Made by a program: the position numbers and the translations under genes. From UBA974 sp002292405 (GTDB lineage: Bacteria; Bacteroidota; Bacteroidia; Flavobacteriales_D; Sanyastnellaceae), in assembly GCA_943842425.1 (NCBI GenBank), contig CALTBR010000002.1, positions 434,001-498,000 of the forward strand: 64,000 nt of DNA, in the 5' to 3' direction. The notes under the pieces are model-generated. The model was not told the origin of the DNA. It was given only the letters and a program-made list of their open reading frames with translations, and searched no databases. This document shows, piece by piece, positions 45,079 through 54,707 of this stretch. Each line of letters opens with the position of its first letter. Within the stretch, counting starts at the first letter, position 1.

Positions 45079-48000
45079 TTAAAACGTATCAAGGTCTATG
45101 GGACGCATTACTCCAAACCATTTTAGGACTTTTTGGCCTATATCTGGTACGTCTATGTGAATTATATAAACACCACCTGCGATAGGCACGTTCTTATTGT
45201 TTTTCAGATCCCAGTCCTGGAATGTGAGAGGGTCTGCTTTGTTATACTGTCTCACGAGTGTTCCACTGAGGTTGTAAATACGAATCGTACATTCTTCAGG
45301 TAAATTCGTAATCTTCACCCTGTTATCGAGCTTGCTAGTTTCGTACTTACTGTAAGCGTAGTAAGGGTTCGGAACAATGCCAATCAAATCCAGTATGCTC
45401 GTTAACGTACTGTCGTCTGTAGTAGTCGTCGCCACAGACTTCGTTGAGAAGGTGTAAAGAGGGTTCCAGTTGTTCTCCGCTTGATCAGTCTCATCTACAT
45501 CAGCCACAAGTGGAGAGTACTTTTCGTAAGACTTTGAGACACGAAGCTTGATGCGCACATCATTCGGGATGAGACCATCTTCTACTGAAAGCATAGGGAA
45601 ATCGTCATTAGAAAGAGAAGACCCAACCCATGTACAGGCTCTAAAGACTCTTCTCACTGTAGTAGTAGAAGGTGCTGCCTCTAAATTTTCATACATATAG
45701 TTTCCTTTATCGTATGTAGGCATACGGTTGGATGAACCTTCCTCGAACTGAGAGTTTTTAAAGACGTAAATCCAGTGTTGCCCACCTGCGTAGACTCCAC
45801 TTTGGATAAATCCACCTTGGTTTCCCGATCCGCTGTAAATACGGCTAGAAGGGTTGAAGATCATATCGTTTCCGTTATCTGCTCCCAACCATGAATCCTC
45901 TCCGAAGGCCATGTTTAGACGCTCTCCAGTACCCACATCGATCGCATATCCCGGGAACCAACTCATTCCTACAGGCTGAGCACCGTTAGGGTTAGCCTCC
46001 GAAGCATTATATCCTACATCACTCGGTTTGCGGCCTTTCTTATCCACCGATGGGTGGCGTCGTAAGCGCATCTTTTCGGGATCATCTCCATCGTAAGCCT
46101 TTTGGGCCAATGCCTCTACGGGCTGCATCTCAAGTACAGGACAACGCGTCCAAAGGAGCTTATCACTCGTCAACACGACATCCACATTATTCAATCCATT
46201 AATGCCTGAGAAAGGACTTAGATCACCCTCAAGTCCTTTAACTGTAGGGGCTATATTCGGAATCTGAATAGTCTCTCCTGTTACAAGGGTAACATCATCG
46301 GTGAAACTCACAAGACAATAAGGAGCCCATGTGCCTCCAAGTACACCCTCATATTTCTCATCCTCATCAAGCGGATTACCAGCTTTGATGTCGTTAAATA
46401 CAATCTCTTCCTCTAATTCATCATCACCCTCCTGAGTTCCAGCACGTATCCAGTTTAGAAGGTCAAATCCTTCTTTATCAGGAACACCTTGCAGCCAAGG
46501 AGCAGATGGGTTGTCAAAAGTAATAGAAGACTCTAATGGATCCGAGAAAGAACCTCCATTGGGATACTGATACTGGTGAAGAGTAATACTCAAACCCCAA
46601 TCAAGTAACAGTTCCTCGTTGAGGATGTTTAAAGCTTTAGTAGAGTTGCGGATCGCTTTTGTAGAATCTCCCGTAGCATCTAAAAGCGTACGGTTCGTTA
46701 AAATCCAGTACGACTCATCAGCATCCTCAAGATCTGAATCACTAGAATTAACTTGTAACTCGAAATTGGCATCAGGAACACGGAGTGGATCTACAACTCG
46801 TATGTTTACCGGAGAGCCATCGCCTGTGTAAGTCAGCTGAGATACTCTACCGTTAGGACTCTCTAATATAGCCGTCTCACTGTCTGAAGAAAGCTCGATA
46901 ATGTTATCACCATTTCCCTTACCCTCTAAACGAGTCACGATCACACCGTCTCCGTAAGAAGAGTTTTGGATCGTACCACCTGATTCAGGTGAAGGGAGGT
47001 GAGGGGTGCCTGAGTAAACACGGATAGAACCTATCGCTCCTTTACGTGAAGCTTTGTAGGGTAAGTCTTGGCCGGTACCGGTTTCAGTATTAAAGTCTCT
47101 GTAATTATTGTATCCGTATGCAAGGGCCATAAAGTAGTAAGTGCGGTAGTTTACCAGCTTATTGTCACCTTGTGCAAAAACATCTGTAGTCACTCTAAAA
47201 CTGTGAGAAACTCCTTCATTTTGTCCGTTTGCCATAAGATTCGGTACAGAAACCCCCATCACGGCATCAAAGGTGTAATTCACAACATGATCAACTTCGT
47301 TAGAGAGGTCACATTGAAAAATAAGCCTAGCTTTTGCCACGTCAGATAAGTCTGAAGGCGAAACTGCACCATCTGCGAGTTGGTAGATTTGATATCCCTC
47401 GAAAACATAGGATCTATTCAGATCTGAAAGCAGAGAGCCATCCTCTAATTCTTTCGGAATCGATGGATCTATCGCTGTATATTCTTCGTGGAAGTTGTTT
47501 GAGATTGCATTCTCATTTGTAAGGTATAAAATCAACTCATTCTCCAATTCTTGGATACTAACATCAGGCGCATCAGGTCCGCTCACAATTTCAAAGCAGT
47601 TGTCGAAAAGCGACTGTGCCTTATCATCGGCAAGACGAAGGAGTTTTACACTTTCGAATGGTTCACCCCCACCTGCACGCGCATACAACATCCCAACGGT
47701 GATGTTGTTGTAATCACCGGGCTCAAGTGTGAATGGTCCTGCAGATTGAAGGAATAGCCTATCTCCAGCTGGGTTTCCTGTTTCGTACTCTGACCACTCT
47801 TCAACATCTATACCTCCTGTTCCCCAATTGTACGGATCGGTGTCACTTGGAAACATATAATCTGCAGAAATATTTAATTGGGCTCCCGTAGAAGCACTAA
47901 TCCCATCACCTCCGTAAGCCATTCGTTGGCCATTTTTCCAAAAACCCCTCATATAGTTATAGTAATGAGTCGAAGTTGTAGGCTGTCCATTGTTTCCATA

Positions 48001-49287
48001 ATTCCAGTTGTAGTATAAAAATTTACGCATCCCATAGCGCTCATTATCAACTACTCCATCACCGTAGCCGATACCAATTCCTTCGTAAGGGATCCCTAAT
48101 GAATCTATGGCATCTGTAAATACATCCGTTAATGGATTATCTACTCCATCGGCATCTTGATATGGCCCCTCGAAAAAGTCTACCCCCATGGCTGGAGGAT
48201 TTAAACCATATCCGATTGAATAACCTGTTGCCTCATCGAATTGATCTCCATTGTATGAGTATCCAAGTCCTCTTTCCACATCGCATCCCACATAGTCATC
48301 AACGTGTCCACCTAAATCTGAATCAACCCACTGAGCAAAATATGTTTCAGTAAGTGTTTGTGTACCTTGGTTGATGAGTACATAGTTGTAGAAGGTCATG
48401 TTATTTACCTCATCATTCGTTGAGAATACGAAAGCTTGCGCTCGGATTTCCATACCGATAGGTTCACCTTGTGACTCAGAGTGAACATTCCCCTTATCGT
48501 TAAAAATCCAGTAGTAGGTTTGGTCTCCATAAAGAGGAACTACATCTTCACGGCGGCGCTGAGAACAGTCAATTTGTTGGAGAAAATCATACCACGGATA
48601 ATCGCCATTTCCTGGATCATAGATTCCATTTTCATTGTAGTCCAAGAATGGACTTAAGTAAAAGTCTTGACCAAGCGCAGGATTTCCGTGAGCTGGGTAT
48701 TCATAGAAATATGGAGGAATTACATAGCCTTCAGGGAAATCGGTTTCGAGAGTACCTTCAGCATCCGCATCGAAATATTGGCGATGCCGCATTGCATCTG
48801 CTCTGTAGGTGATCGTAAAATGGTCGTACTGTTGGCAGGTTGATTCTGACACCTCTGCTTCTCCAGTATTTGTGAGTGGTCCTGGCCAAAAATCATTTCC
48901 AGAATTTCTGTATTTAACCGCAGCTAGTTTAAGCTGTTGATCTGGAGAAATACCTCCAAGCCAAAGGGCTCCACCATAAACAACAGAAACTCCTTCATCC
49001 TTAGGCACGTAATGAGCCCCTTTATCAATCGCTCTATCGTACCAAAGAGTCCCTCCATTTTCTATTAATGCCCTTACATTATTCCATTCCAAATCCCTGA
49101 GTGCTGTTGCTGGGGCACAGGCCTCCGCTTTCGCTTGGGCTCTGTCTATATCTGGGTTAACAGGAATAGGGAGACCCTTTTGCATTTTTATCGTAGGAGT
49201 AGATTGAGAACTTTGGGCCAAAAGTTTTGTTACAAACGAAAAGACGAGAAAAATAGTAAGAAAATGTAGGATGTAAAAAGTTCGCAT
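45079..49287 (-). CDS. Giant secreted protein B, paralogue of A, with type IX-like C-terminal domain
   Basis: A 1402-residue exported protein starting at ATG 49287 (MRTFYILHFLTIFLVFSFV, signal peptide ending LLAQ); a start at 49338 would add a charged prefix. The N-terminal half is a diverged homologue of protein A (ACAPATALR, NNVRALIENGG, calcium-loop-like DYNENGIYD, GDQTYYWIFNDKGN). From EVTGTGQDLPYK-equivalent residue about 736 onward it is identical to A apart from the last few codons (RPIDLDTF against RPVDLDNF). No TonB receptor or PorV gene adjoins it; addA lies upstream and an RND pump downstream on the same strand. Function unknown. Confidence 0.8.
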   Translation of the reverse strand: MRTFYILHFLTIFLVFSFVTKLLAQSSQSTPTIKMQKGLPIPVNPDIDRAQAKAEACAPATALRDLEWNNVRALIENGGTLWYDRAIDKGAHYVPKDEGVSVVYGGALWLGGISPDQQLKLAAVKYRNSGNDFWPGPLTNTGEAEVSESTCQQYDHFTITYRADAMRHRQYFDADAEGTLETDFPEGYVIPPYFYEYPAHGNPALGQDFYLSPFLDYNENGIYDPGNGDYPWYDFLQQIDCSQRRREDVVPLYGDQTYYWIFNDKGNVHSESQGEPIGMEIRAQAFVFSTNDEVNNMTFYNYVLINQGTQTLTETYFAQWVDSDLGGHVDDYVGCDVERGLGYSYNGDQFDEATGYSIGYGLNPPAMGVDFFEGPYQDADGVDNPLTDVFTDAIDSLGIPYEGIGIGYGDGVVDNERYGMRKFLYYNWNYGNNGQPTTSTHYYNYMRGFWKNGQRMAYGGDGISASTGAQLNISADYMFPSDTDPYNWGTGGIDVEEWSEYETGNPAGDRLFLQSAGPFTLEPGDYNNITVGMLYARAGGGEPFESVKLLRLADDKAQSLFDNCFEIVSGPDAPDVSIQELENELILYLTNENAISNNFHEEYTAIDPSIPKELEDGSLLSDLNRSYVFEGYQIYQLADGAVSPSDLSDVAKARLIFQCDLSNEVDHVVNYTFDAVMGVSVPNLMANGQNEGVSHSFRVTTDVFAQGDNKLVNYRTYYFMALAYGYNNYRDFNTETGTGQDLPYKASRKGAIGSIRVYSGTPHLPSPESGGTIQNSSYGDGVIVTRLEGKGNGDNIIELSSDSETAILESPNGRVSQLTYTGDGSPVNIRVVDPLRVPDANFELQVNSSDSDLEDADESYWILTNRTLLDATGDSTKAIRNSTKALNILNEELLLDWGLSITLHQYQYPNGGSFSDPLESSITFDNPSAPWLQGVPDKEGFDLLNWIRAGTQEGDDELEEEIVFNDIKAGNPLDEDEKYEGVLGGTWAPYCLVSFTDDVTLVTGETIQIPNIAPTVKGLEGDLSPFSGINGLNNVDVVLTSDKLLWTRCPVLEMQPVEALAQKAYDGDDPEKMRLRRHPSVDKKGRKPSDVGYNASEANPNGAQPVGMSWFPGYAIDVGTGERLNMAFGEDSWLGADNGNDMIFNPSSRIYSGSGNQGGFIQSGVYAGGQHWIYVFKNSQFEEGSSNRMPTYDKGNYMYENLEAAPSTTTVRRVFRACTWVGSSLSNDDFPMLSVEDGLIPNDVRIKLRVSKSYEKYSPLVADVDETDQAENNWNPLYTFSTKSVATTTTDDSTLTSILDLIGIVPNPYYAYSKYETSKLDNRVKITNLPEECTIRIYNLSGTLVRQYNKADPLTFQDWDLKNNKNVPIAGGVYIIHIDVPDIGQKVLKWFGVMRPIDLDTF
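45101..47081 (-). repeat. Long inverted repeat, right copy (3' half of gene B)
   Basis: Reverse-complement partner of 7496-9476, 1981 bp with one mismatch found by eye (45265 against 9312). The flanking sequence on the 5' side still aligns with gene A but with scattered differences, for example two silent changes within about 100 bases just before the repeat; on the 3' side the last seven codons differ at several positions. Confidence 0.95.
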
Positions 49288-49343
49288 TTTGTTGTTCTTC
49301 AGCTTGTGAATATACAACTTTGTTTGCACAAGATTCAACTTAC

Positions 49344-52300
49344 TTAAACAATAGGAATTAGTTGTGTTGGATCAGTGTATATAATCCAACCTTTTACTTC
49401 TGATTTTTCGATATCTTCAAGTAAACTAACATACTCACGAACTTGTTTCTCATGTGACACCCCCCCTGATTGTGTCGTTTTATAGTCTATAACGTGCCAT
49501 ACATCATCGATCATAACGATACGATCAGGTCTTAAAATTTTCCCTGATTTATCCACAAAATCAACCTCTACCTCTACGTGAATTCCCGGCTGAAAAAACA
49601 TCTTAGCAGACTCTAAATCCATCACCCCTTGAACCCGTTCAATAATTTTATATCTGTCCTTTTCTGAAAATCTCAAACTTGACTCGAGGGAGTATTTTAC
49701 ATTTTTCCAATTGTCTAGGTTAACTATTTTTTCTAATATCTCATGAACATAATAACCTAGCTGCAATGCATCTAATCCGTCGGGGATGACCTCCTCTCCT
49801 TCACTTGGTGGAACCGTCACAAGATGATTAACAGTCTCCCCTGTGGATAGACTGCTGAGTTTAATGTGATTTATCTCATCAACTTTATCCTCGCTAACCA
49901 GAGCTTGTCCAGGATCGCTTTCTGTTAACTTTCCACAAACAACGCCCCCTCCTTTAACACCTTCTAAAGACTTCACAATCAACTCACCAACGGACTTGAC
50001 TTTACTTCTATCAAAATCCTCCTTTTCCAATTCTATAATAATATCTAACCTTTCAACAGGCCTTGTAAAGGCGACATACGCAACATTTACCGAATCTAGA
50101 ATCACTCGATTAACTTCTTCAACTCTTTGGTCTTCTACAGCAGTATTTATCATATCATAGTTCTCAAGCATAGCGGCATTTAAAGGCATATTCGTTTCCT
50201 CATTAAGTTCAACGGGGATTACACCTCTAAATTTCGTGTAGTCCTTTACAGTTAAGAGAACCATCGTCACCTTAAAGGCAAGTCCCTTGGCCTTATGAAC
50301 AGTCATAATATTGACAGCATCCGAAGTAGAGGTGGTTATCACACTCCTTTCTTTCCCTTTCGCATCCCAAAGTCTTAAAAATCCGTGAAGGCCACTCTCT
50401 TCAGAACCAGAAACTTCTCTCGCTAGCTCTAAAATACCTTCTGTATAGGCTGGGAATTTAGTTGTAATACTCATCTGCTTACAAACATGCCCTAAAAATG
50501 CCACTAAAGGTTCAGACGATTTTTCAATTGCCTTTAAATTAGGGAAAAGCTCATGCAACATACCGTGGGTATCTAAATTGCCAATTGACGTTTTGTGCCC
50601 ATTCACTGTGCTAGATTCTACTTTCTTTATGGTCACATATTTTTCTAAAAAATATGCCTCATCCACAGCTTTCTGTGGGTTATCCTTTTCATGATTCGAT
50701 AGAGCAGCCACACACTGTAAAATAGTCGTACCTAACCTATTGTCTTTAGGCCTCAAAAGCCACCTTACCAATGCAACGACTGCCAATGGCCCTGGATGTC
50801 TTCCCAAATGCAAAGACTCCTCGGTCATCGGTTTAAATTCTGTTTTCAGAAGTTCTTGAGCAATCATAGCACCTTCACGATTCGTCCTGACAAGAATAGT
50901 AATATCTCCTGGCTTAAAGCCTTGACCTACATAATCCCTTAGCCTTCTTATAATAACCTCTATATGCTTATTTCTCCTCTCCTTAACTGTAGCTTCAATT
51001 ACCAACTCCAAATTTACAGCTCCAGGAAACTCCTTTATTGGGTTTTGTTGTTGCTCATCATACACCTTCTTTAATGTATCGGGCAAATGTTTAGATAATT
51101 CATGAAACAAGCTGTTATTCCAATTCACAATTTCAAAACCTGACCTGTAATTATCCCTTAAATCTTTTTCATGATAAAAATAGTGATTAGATAAAGACGT
51201 TTGAGCATCTTCTAACGCCATTCCTAAATCATCACCTTGTAAATTCGGGAGATCCATGAGTTGTTTATAATCTCCATTTCTCCATCTATAAATAGCCTGC
51301 TTACTATCGCCTACCACAAGTGTTTTATGATCTGAGCCCACAGCGTGATCGTAAAGAACAACAAGGTTGTGCCACTGTGTAATTGAAGTGTCTTGAAACT
51401 CGTCCATAAATATGTGAGCATATCTATTGCCAAGTCTTTCATAGATAAATGGGGCGGGATTGATACGCACAATTTGAGCAATCATATTATGCATCGAATC
51501 AAAAGTCCGAATGTTGTTTTCTGTTTGGACTTTTAAAATTTCTTTATGAAGCTCTGAAAGGGTCCCCATTAAATCTAAGCGCTTCCCCAATTTTTTTGCC
51601 AAAAGATACCTTTTGCCATTGTCCGTCTCAGGCAGCATCTCTATGGCAGCAAGAAAAACCGGCATTAAATACCCCCCTAATTCTTGTGCCTTCAACACCA
51701 AATCATTCGGAGAATTTTTCCTAATCATCGACTCAGGATTAGTTAGATGCTCACGAATTGTCACTTTCAACTCTTTGATTCTACCAGAGCTAAAGCTTCT
51801 TAGATTTTTAGGTACTCTACCTGCTGAGAAATCTGAATCTTCCATACATAGCTCATCTATTTTAACGAGAGCAGCTATTGATTTTTCTTTCAATAAATTC
51901 TCTGCAAGGGAGGTGGTTTTTTTTAACTCTCTTGAAATTTCTTTAAACTTCTCAGGAGAAATATCTTTGAAAGAATCTACTACCTTTCTCATGTTTTCTT
52001 TAACAGCAGCAATCCCTAATTCATTGAGAGGCCTTCTCACCCGGTAATCCTTATCTTCTTCAATCTGTAGATTAGCGAAGCCCTCTAAAAGCCCAGTTAT
52101 GGCCTCATTCCCTTTGACTCCTACCCTTTCTAGAAGGCTAGTCACCGCATCATCAATGACTTGGTCTGAATTTAACTCTATCCTGAAATCCTGTTCTAGG
52201 GCCAAATCTCGAGCGAAAGTTCTCACCAAACGATTGACAAAACTATCTATCGTCATAACAGAAATATCACTATATCTGTGAAGCATCTCTCTTTGCAGAG

Positions 52301-52583
52301 ACTTTGCTCTTGCGATCAGCACTTCCTCGCTGAGTTCTAAATTGTTTTTAAGTTCAGATAACTTATCTCCCCCTCCGTCGGCGAGATGCTTTAGATCTTC
52401 TAAAATCCTTTCCTTCATTTCCGCCGCTGCCTTATTCGTGAAGGTGAGAGCAAGTATTTTGCCAAAGGCCCTTTTGTCGCCATCATATAAAGCACATTCT
52501 AAATACCTTAAAACAAGACGATAGGTTTTTCCAGATCCGGCTGAAGCCCTAACTACTTCAAACCTCTTAGATGATGCTTCCAT
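49344..52583 (-). CDS. addA: AddA-like helicase-nuclease (RecBCD/AddAB family)
   Basis: A 1079-residue subunit for double-strand break resection. UvrD-type motifs: Walker A ASAGSGKT (13-20), motif Ia LALTFTNKAAAEMKER, Walker B FMDEFQDTS, motif III VGDSKQAIYRWR, and motif V/VI segments MTVHKAKGLAFKVT and YVAFTRPVERL. The C-terminal nuclease is a PD-(D/E)xK domain: GYYVHEILEKI (His), LRPDRIVMI (Asp) and VIDYKTT (Asp, Lys). Its partner addB lies 4 kb away on the opposite strand. Confidence 0.9.
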   Translation of the reverse strand: MEASSKRFEVVRASAGSGKTYRLVLRYLECALYDGDKRAFGKILALTFTNKAAAEMKERILEDLKHLADGGGDKLSELKNNLELSEEVLIARAKSLQREMLHRYSDISVMTIDSFVNRLVRTFARDLALEQDFRIELNSDQVIDDAVTSLLERVGVKGNEAITGLLEGFANLQIEEDKDYRVRRPLNELGIAAVKENMRKVVDSFKDISPEKFKEISRELKKTTSLAENLLKEKSIAALVKIDELCMEDSDFSAGRVPKNLRSFSSGRIKELKVTIREHLTNPESMIRKNSPNDLVLKAQELGGYLMPVFLAAIEMLPETDNGKRYLLAKKLGKRLDLMGTLSELHKEILKVQTENNIRTFDSMHNMIAQIVRINPAPFIYERLGNRYAHIFMDEFQDTSITQWHNLVVLYDHAVGSDHKTLVVGDSKQAIYRWRNGDYKQLMDLPNLQGDDLGMALEDAQTSLSNHYFYHEKDLRDNYRSGFEIVNWNNSLFHELSKHLPDTLKKVYDEQQQNPIKEFPGAVNLELVIEATVKERRNKHIEVIIRRLRDYVGQGFKPGDITILVRTNREGAMIAQELLKTEFKPMTEESLHLGRHPGPLAVVALVRWLLRPKDNRLGTTILQCVAALSNHEKDNPQKAVDEAYFLEKYVTIKKVESSTVNGHKTSIGNLDTHGMLHELFPNLKAIEKSSEPLVAFLGHVCKQMSITTKFPAYTEGILELAREVSGSEESGLHGFLRLWDAKGKERSVITTSTSDAVNIMTVHKAKGLAFKVTMVLLTVKDYTKFRGVIPVELNEETNMPLNAAMLENYDMINTAVEDQRVEEVNRVILDSVNVAYVAFTRPVERLDIIIELEKEDFDRSKVKSVGELIVKSLEGVKGGGVVCGKLTESDPGQALVSEDKVDEINHIKLSSLSTGETVNHLVTVPPSEGEEVIPDGLDALQLGYYVHEILEKIVNLDNWKNVKYSLESSLRFSEKDRYKIIERVQGVMDLESAKMFFQPGIHVEVEVDFVDKSGKILRPDRIVMIDDVWHVIDYKTTQSGGVSHEKQVREYVSLLEDIEKSEVKGWIIYTDPTQLIPIV

Positions 52584-52661
52584 TTTCAGTCCTATAAATT
52601 ACAACTTTTTTTGAGATAAATAACATTAAATAATGCAACTATTTTTAATATTTGTAGTTAT

Positions 52662-53435
52662 ATGAATATGCAAGCATTTACAAACAGAGTAATCGTAACA
52701 ATAACTTTTCTCGCCGTACTTCTTACTTTAGGATGTAGAGAAAATAATGAAAGTGGAACAATTAACCTCAACACGACCCTTTCTTGGCACGGCGTAGAAT
52801 TATCTATCGGAGATACTGTTTATGATTCCATGAATCGACCTATAAGGCCCGAAAAATTGTATTGTTACGTCAGCAATATTTCATTGCGAAGTGACGAAGG
52901 AGAATGGGTCAACTCATCTTCAATATCCAGATTAGACTTTATCCCATTTTCCGCAAATGCAACTGGTGAGTTTATTTCAAAAAAATTACGTTGTTCTGAT
53001 ATGTTTAACGCAATTAAGTTTAACGTTGGAGTGCCTTCCGAATTAAATCAAGGCGTTGACCCCACATCCTACCCCAACAACCATCCATTAAGCGTTTTAG
53101 GTTCGGCTGGGATGCGCTGGGACATGAACAACAGTTACTTTTTTGTAAAATTTGAAGGTAAATTGGCTGAGGAAGAAGGCGGATTAATCGAGATTCCTTT
53201 TGCCTTACATCCTGCAACAGATCCTCTTAACAGAACTGTCGTAATAGAAACGAATGCGTTTTCTTTTCACGCAAATGATGACTTAGAATTCCAATTTGAT
53301 TTAGATCTTGGACTCGCGCTTGAAGGTAGTGCGGGAGATATCGATCTAAGTCAAGTGGGGCATTCTATGGGTGAGGTGCCTTATGCAATCATGTTTATGG
53401 ACAATCTGACAACATCATGGACTTTAGCAGAATAA
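52662..53435 (+). CDS. MbnP-like copper-binding lipoprotein
   Basis: A 257-residue predicted lipoprotein (lipobox LTLGC, C25). Family-like segments: TTLSWHGVELSIGDTVYD (W42, H43), LYCYVSNISL, IKFNVGVPSELNQG, DPTSYPNNHPLS and AGMRWDMNNSYFFVKFEGK. MbnP proteins bind copper after a conserved tryptophan is oxidised to kynurenine by the partner dihaem enzyme MbnH. Exactly such a partner starts five bases downstream. Which Trp is modified here I cannot tell from sequence. Confidence 0.8.
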   Translation: MNMQAFTNRVIVTITFLAVLLTLGCRENNESGTINLNTTLSWHGVELSIGDTVYDSMNRPIRPEKLYCYVSNISLRSDEGEWVNSSSISRLDFIPFSANATGEFISKKLRCSDMFNAIKFNVGVPSELNQGVDPTSYPNNHPLSVLGSAGMRWDMNNSYFFVKFEGKLAEEEGGLIEIPFALHPATDPLNRTVVIETNAFSFHANDDLEFQFDLDLGLALEGSAGDIDLSQVGHSMGEVPYAIMFMDNLTTSWTLAE

Positions 53436-53439
53436 AACG

Positions 53440-54549
53440 ATGAATTCAAATAGACTGTCTCGAATCACAGTCAGTGGATTCTTGATTTTCATAGCCGTTT
53501 CTTCAGGATGTGATTGTGGAAACAACCCCGCTTGGGAACCCACGTCATATACGATAGATATTCCAGCCTTTTTCCCTCCAATGGATATCCCTGCAGATAA
53601 TGCAATGACAGAAGAAGGAATTAAATTAGGTAGATTCTTGTTTTGGGAAAAATCCCTGTCGCTAGATCACTCTATATCTTGTGGAAGTTGTCATGCTCCT
53701 ACCTCTAATTTTTCTGACCCCAACCAATTCAGTTCAGGTGTTAATGGCACTTTAGGAAGTCGAAACGCAAGTGTAATTATCAACCTAGGTTGGTCATCGT
53801 CATTCTTTTGGGATGGAAGAGCGATGACCTTAGAAGATCAAATCCGCGATCCTGTCGAGCACCCCCTTGAAATGAATGTTGCTTGGGAAGTTGTTGTGGA
53901 TAGGTTAATGAATGATGATTTTAGTGAACTTGACTATCCGCAAATGTTTTTTGACGCTTTTGGCACAGAAATAATTACCGAAGATTTAACAGTAAAAGCT
54001 ATAGCTCAATTTATAAGGACAATGATTAGTTCGAATAGCAAGTTTGACAAATGGAGGCGTGGTGAAACAGATTTAAGTGATATAGAATACCTCGGATATC
54101 AACTGTTCCTTAAAGAAGGGGGAGATCCAGAGGTAAATCCAGGTGGAGAGTTCGGAGCTGATTGTTTTCACTGCCATGGAGAAGCGGGCCTTCAATTTTC
54201 AGACTACCTTTTTCACAACAATGGTTTAGATCCATCATTTGAGAATGACCCTGGAAGGGTTAACGTAACTGGTTTTGTCTTAGATTCTGGGCTTTTCAAA
54301 ACCCCAACGCTCAGAAATGTCGCTTTAAGCGCACCATATATGCATGATGGAAGGTTTAATTCTCTCGAAGAGGTTGTAAACCACTATAATAGCGGTGGTG
54401 TTAGCTCATCAACAATTGACACCTTTATGAAATACACAACTGGTGGATTAGAACTGGCGCCTCAACAAAAAGAAGCTCTTATCGCATTTTTGAATGCGCT
54501 TACAGACACTACCTTTATACAAAACCCCGATTTCAGCAATCCGCACTAA
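53440..54549 (+). CDS. Dihaem cytochrome c peroxidase/MauG family enzyme (MbnH-like)
   Basis: A 369-residue periplasmic protein with a possible lipobox (VSSGC, C24). Two c-type haem sites: CGSCH (C81, C84, H85) and CFHCH (C241, C244, H245). SRNASVIINLGWSSSFFWDGR, DPVEHPLEM and the C-terminal KTPTLRNVALSAPYMHDGR segment are typical of the bacterial peroxidase/MauG group. The MbnP-like gene directly upstream suggests that this is an MbnH-type tryptophan-oxidising enzyme and not a peroxide scavenger (inference from pairing). Confidence 0.87.
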   Translation: MNSNRLSRITVSGFLIFIAVSSGCDCGNNPAWEPTSYTIDIPAFFPPMDIPADNAMTEEGIKLGRFLFWEKSLSLDHSISCGSCHAPTSNFSDPNQFSSGVNGTLGSRNASVIINLGWSSSFFWDGRAMTLEDQIRDPVEHPLEMNVAWEVVVDRLMNDDFSELDYPQMFFDAFGTEIITEDLTVKAIAQFIRTMISSNSKFDKWRRGETDLSDIEYLGYQLFLKEGGDPEVNPGGEFGADCFHCHGEAGLQFSDYLFHNNGLDPSFENDPGRVNVTGFVLDSGLFKTPTLRNVALSAPYMHDGRFNSLEEVVNHYNSGGVSSSTIDTFMKYTTGGLELAPQQKEALIAFLNALTDTTFIQNPDFSNPH

Positions 54550-54707
54550 ACTGTTCTAACCTCCATTTTGTTTTTATAAAACGTAACCTAAAGTCCGTTA
54601 GACTCTTAATAAAGGTCATGTATAGTTATTAAACATTTCGTCACTCGACCCTAATTATGTTGTTAACGTTTACGCTAACACTTGCGTACAATATTAGATC
54701 TGACTTT

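Noticed and set aside
54550..54707. Possible small RNA or terminator between the dihaem enzyme gene and murB
   Set aside because: Only a weak imperfect hairpin (54663-54680, seven pairs with one mismatch) with no T tract. No tRNA-like or conserved RNA pattern.
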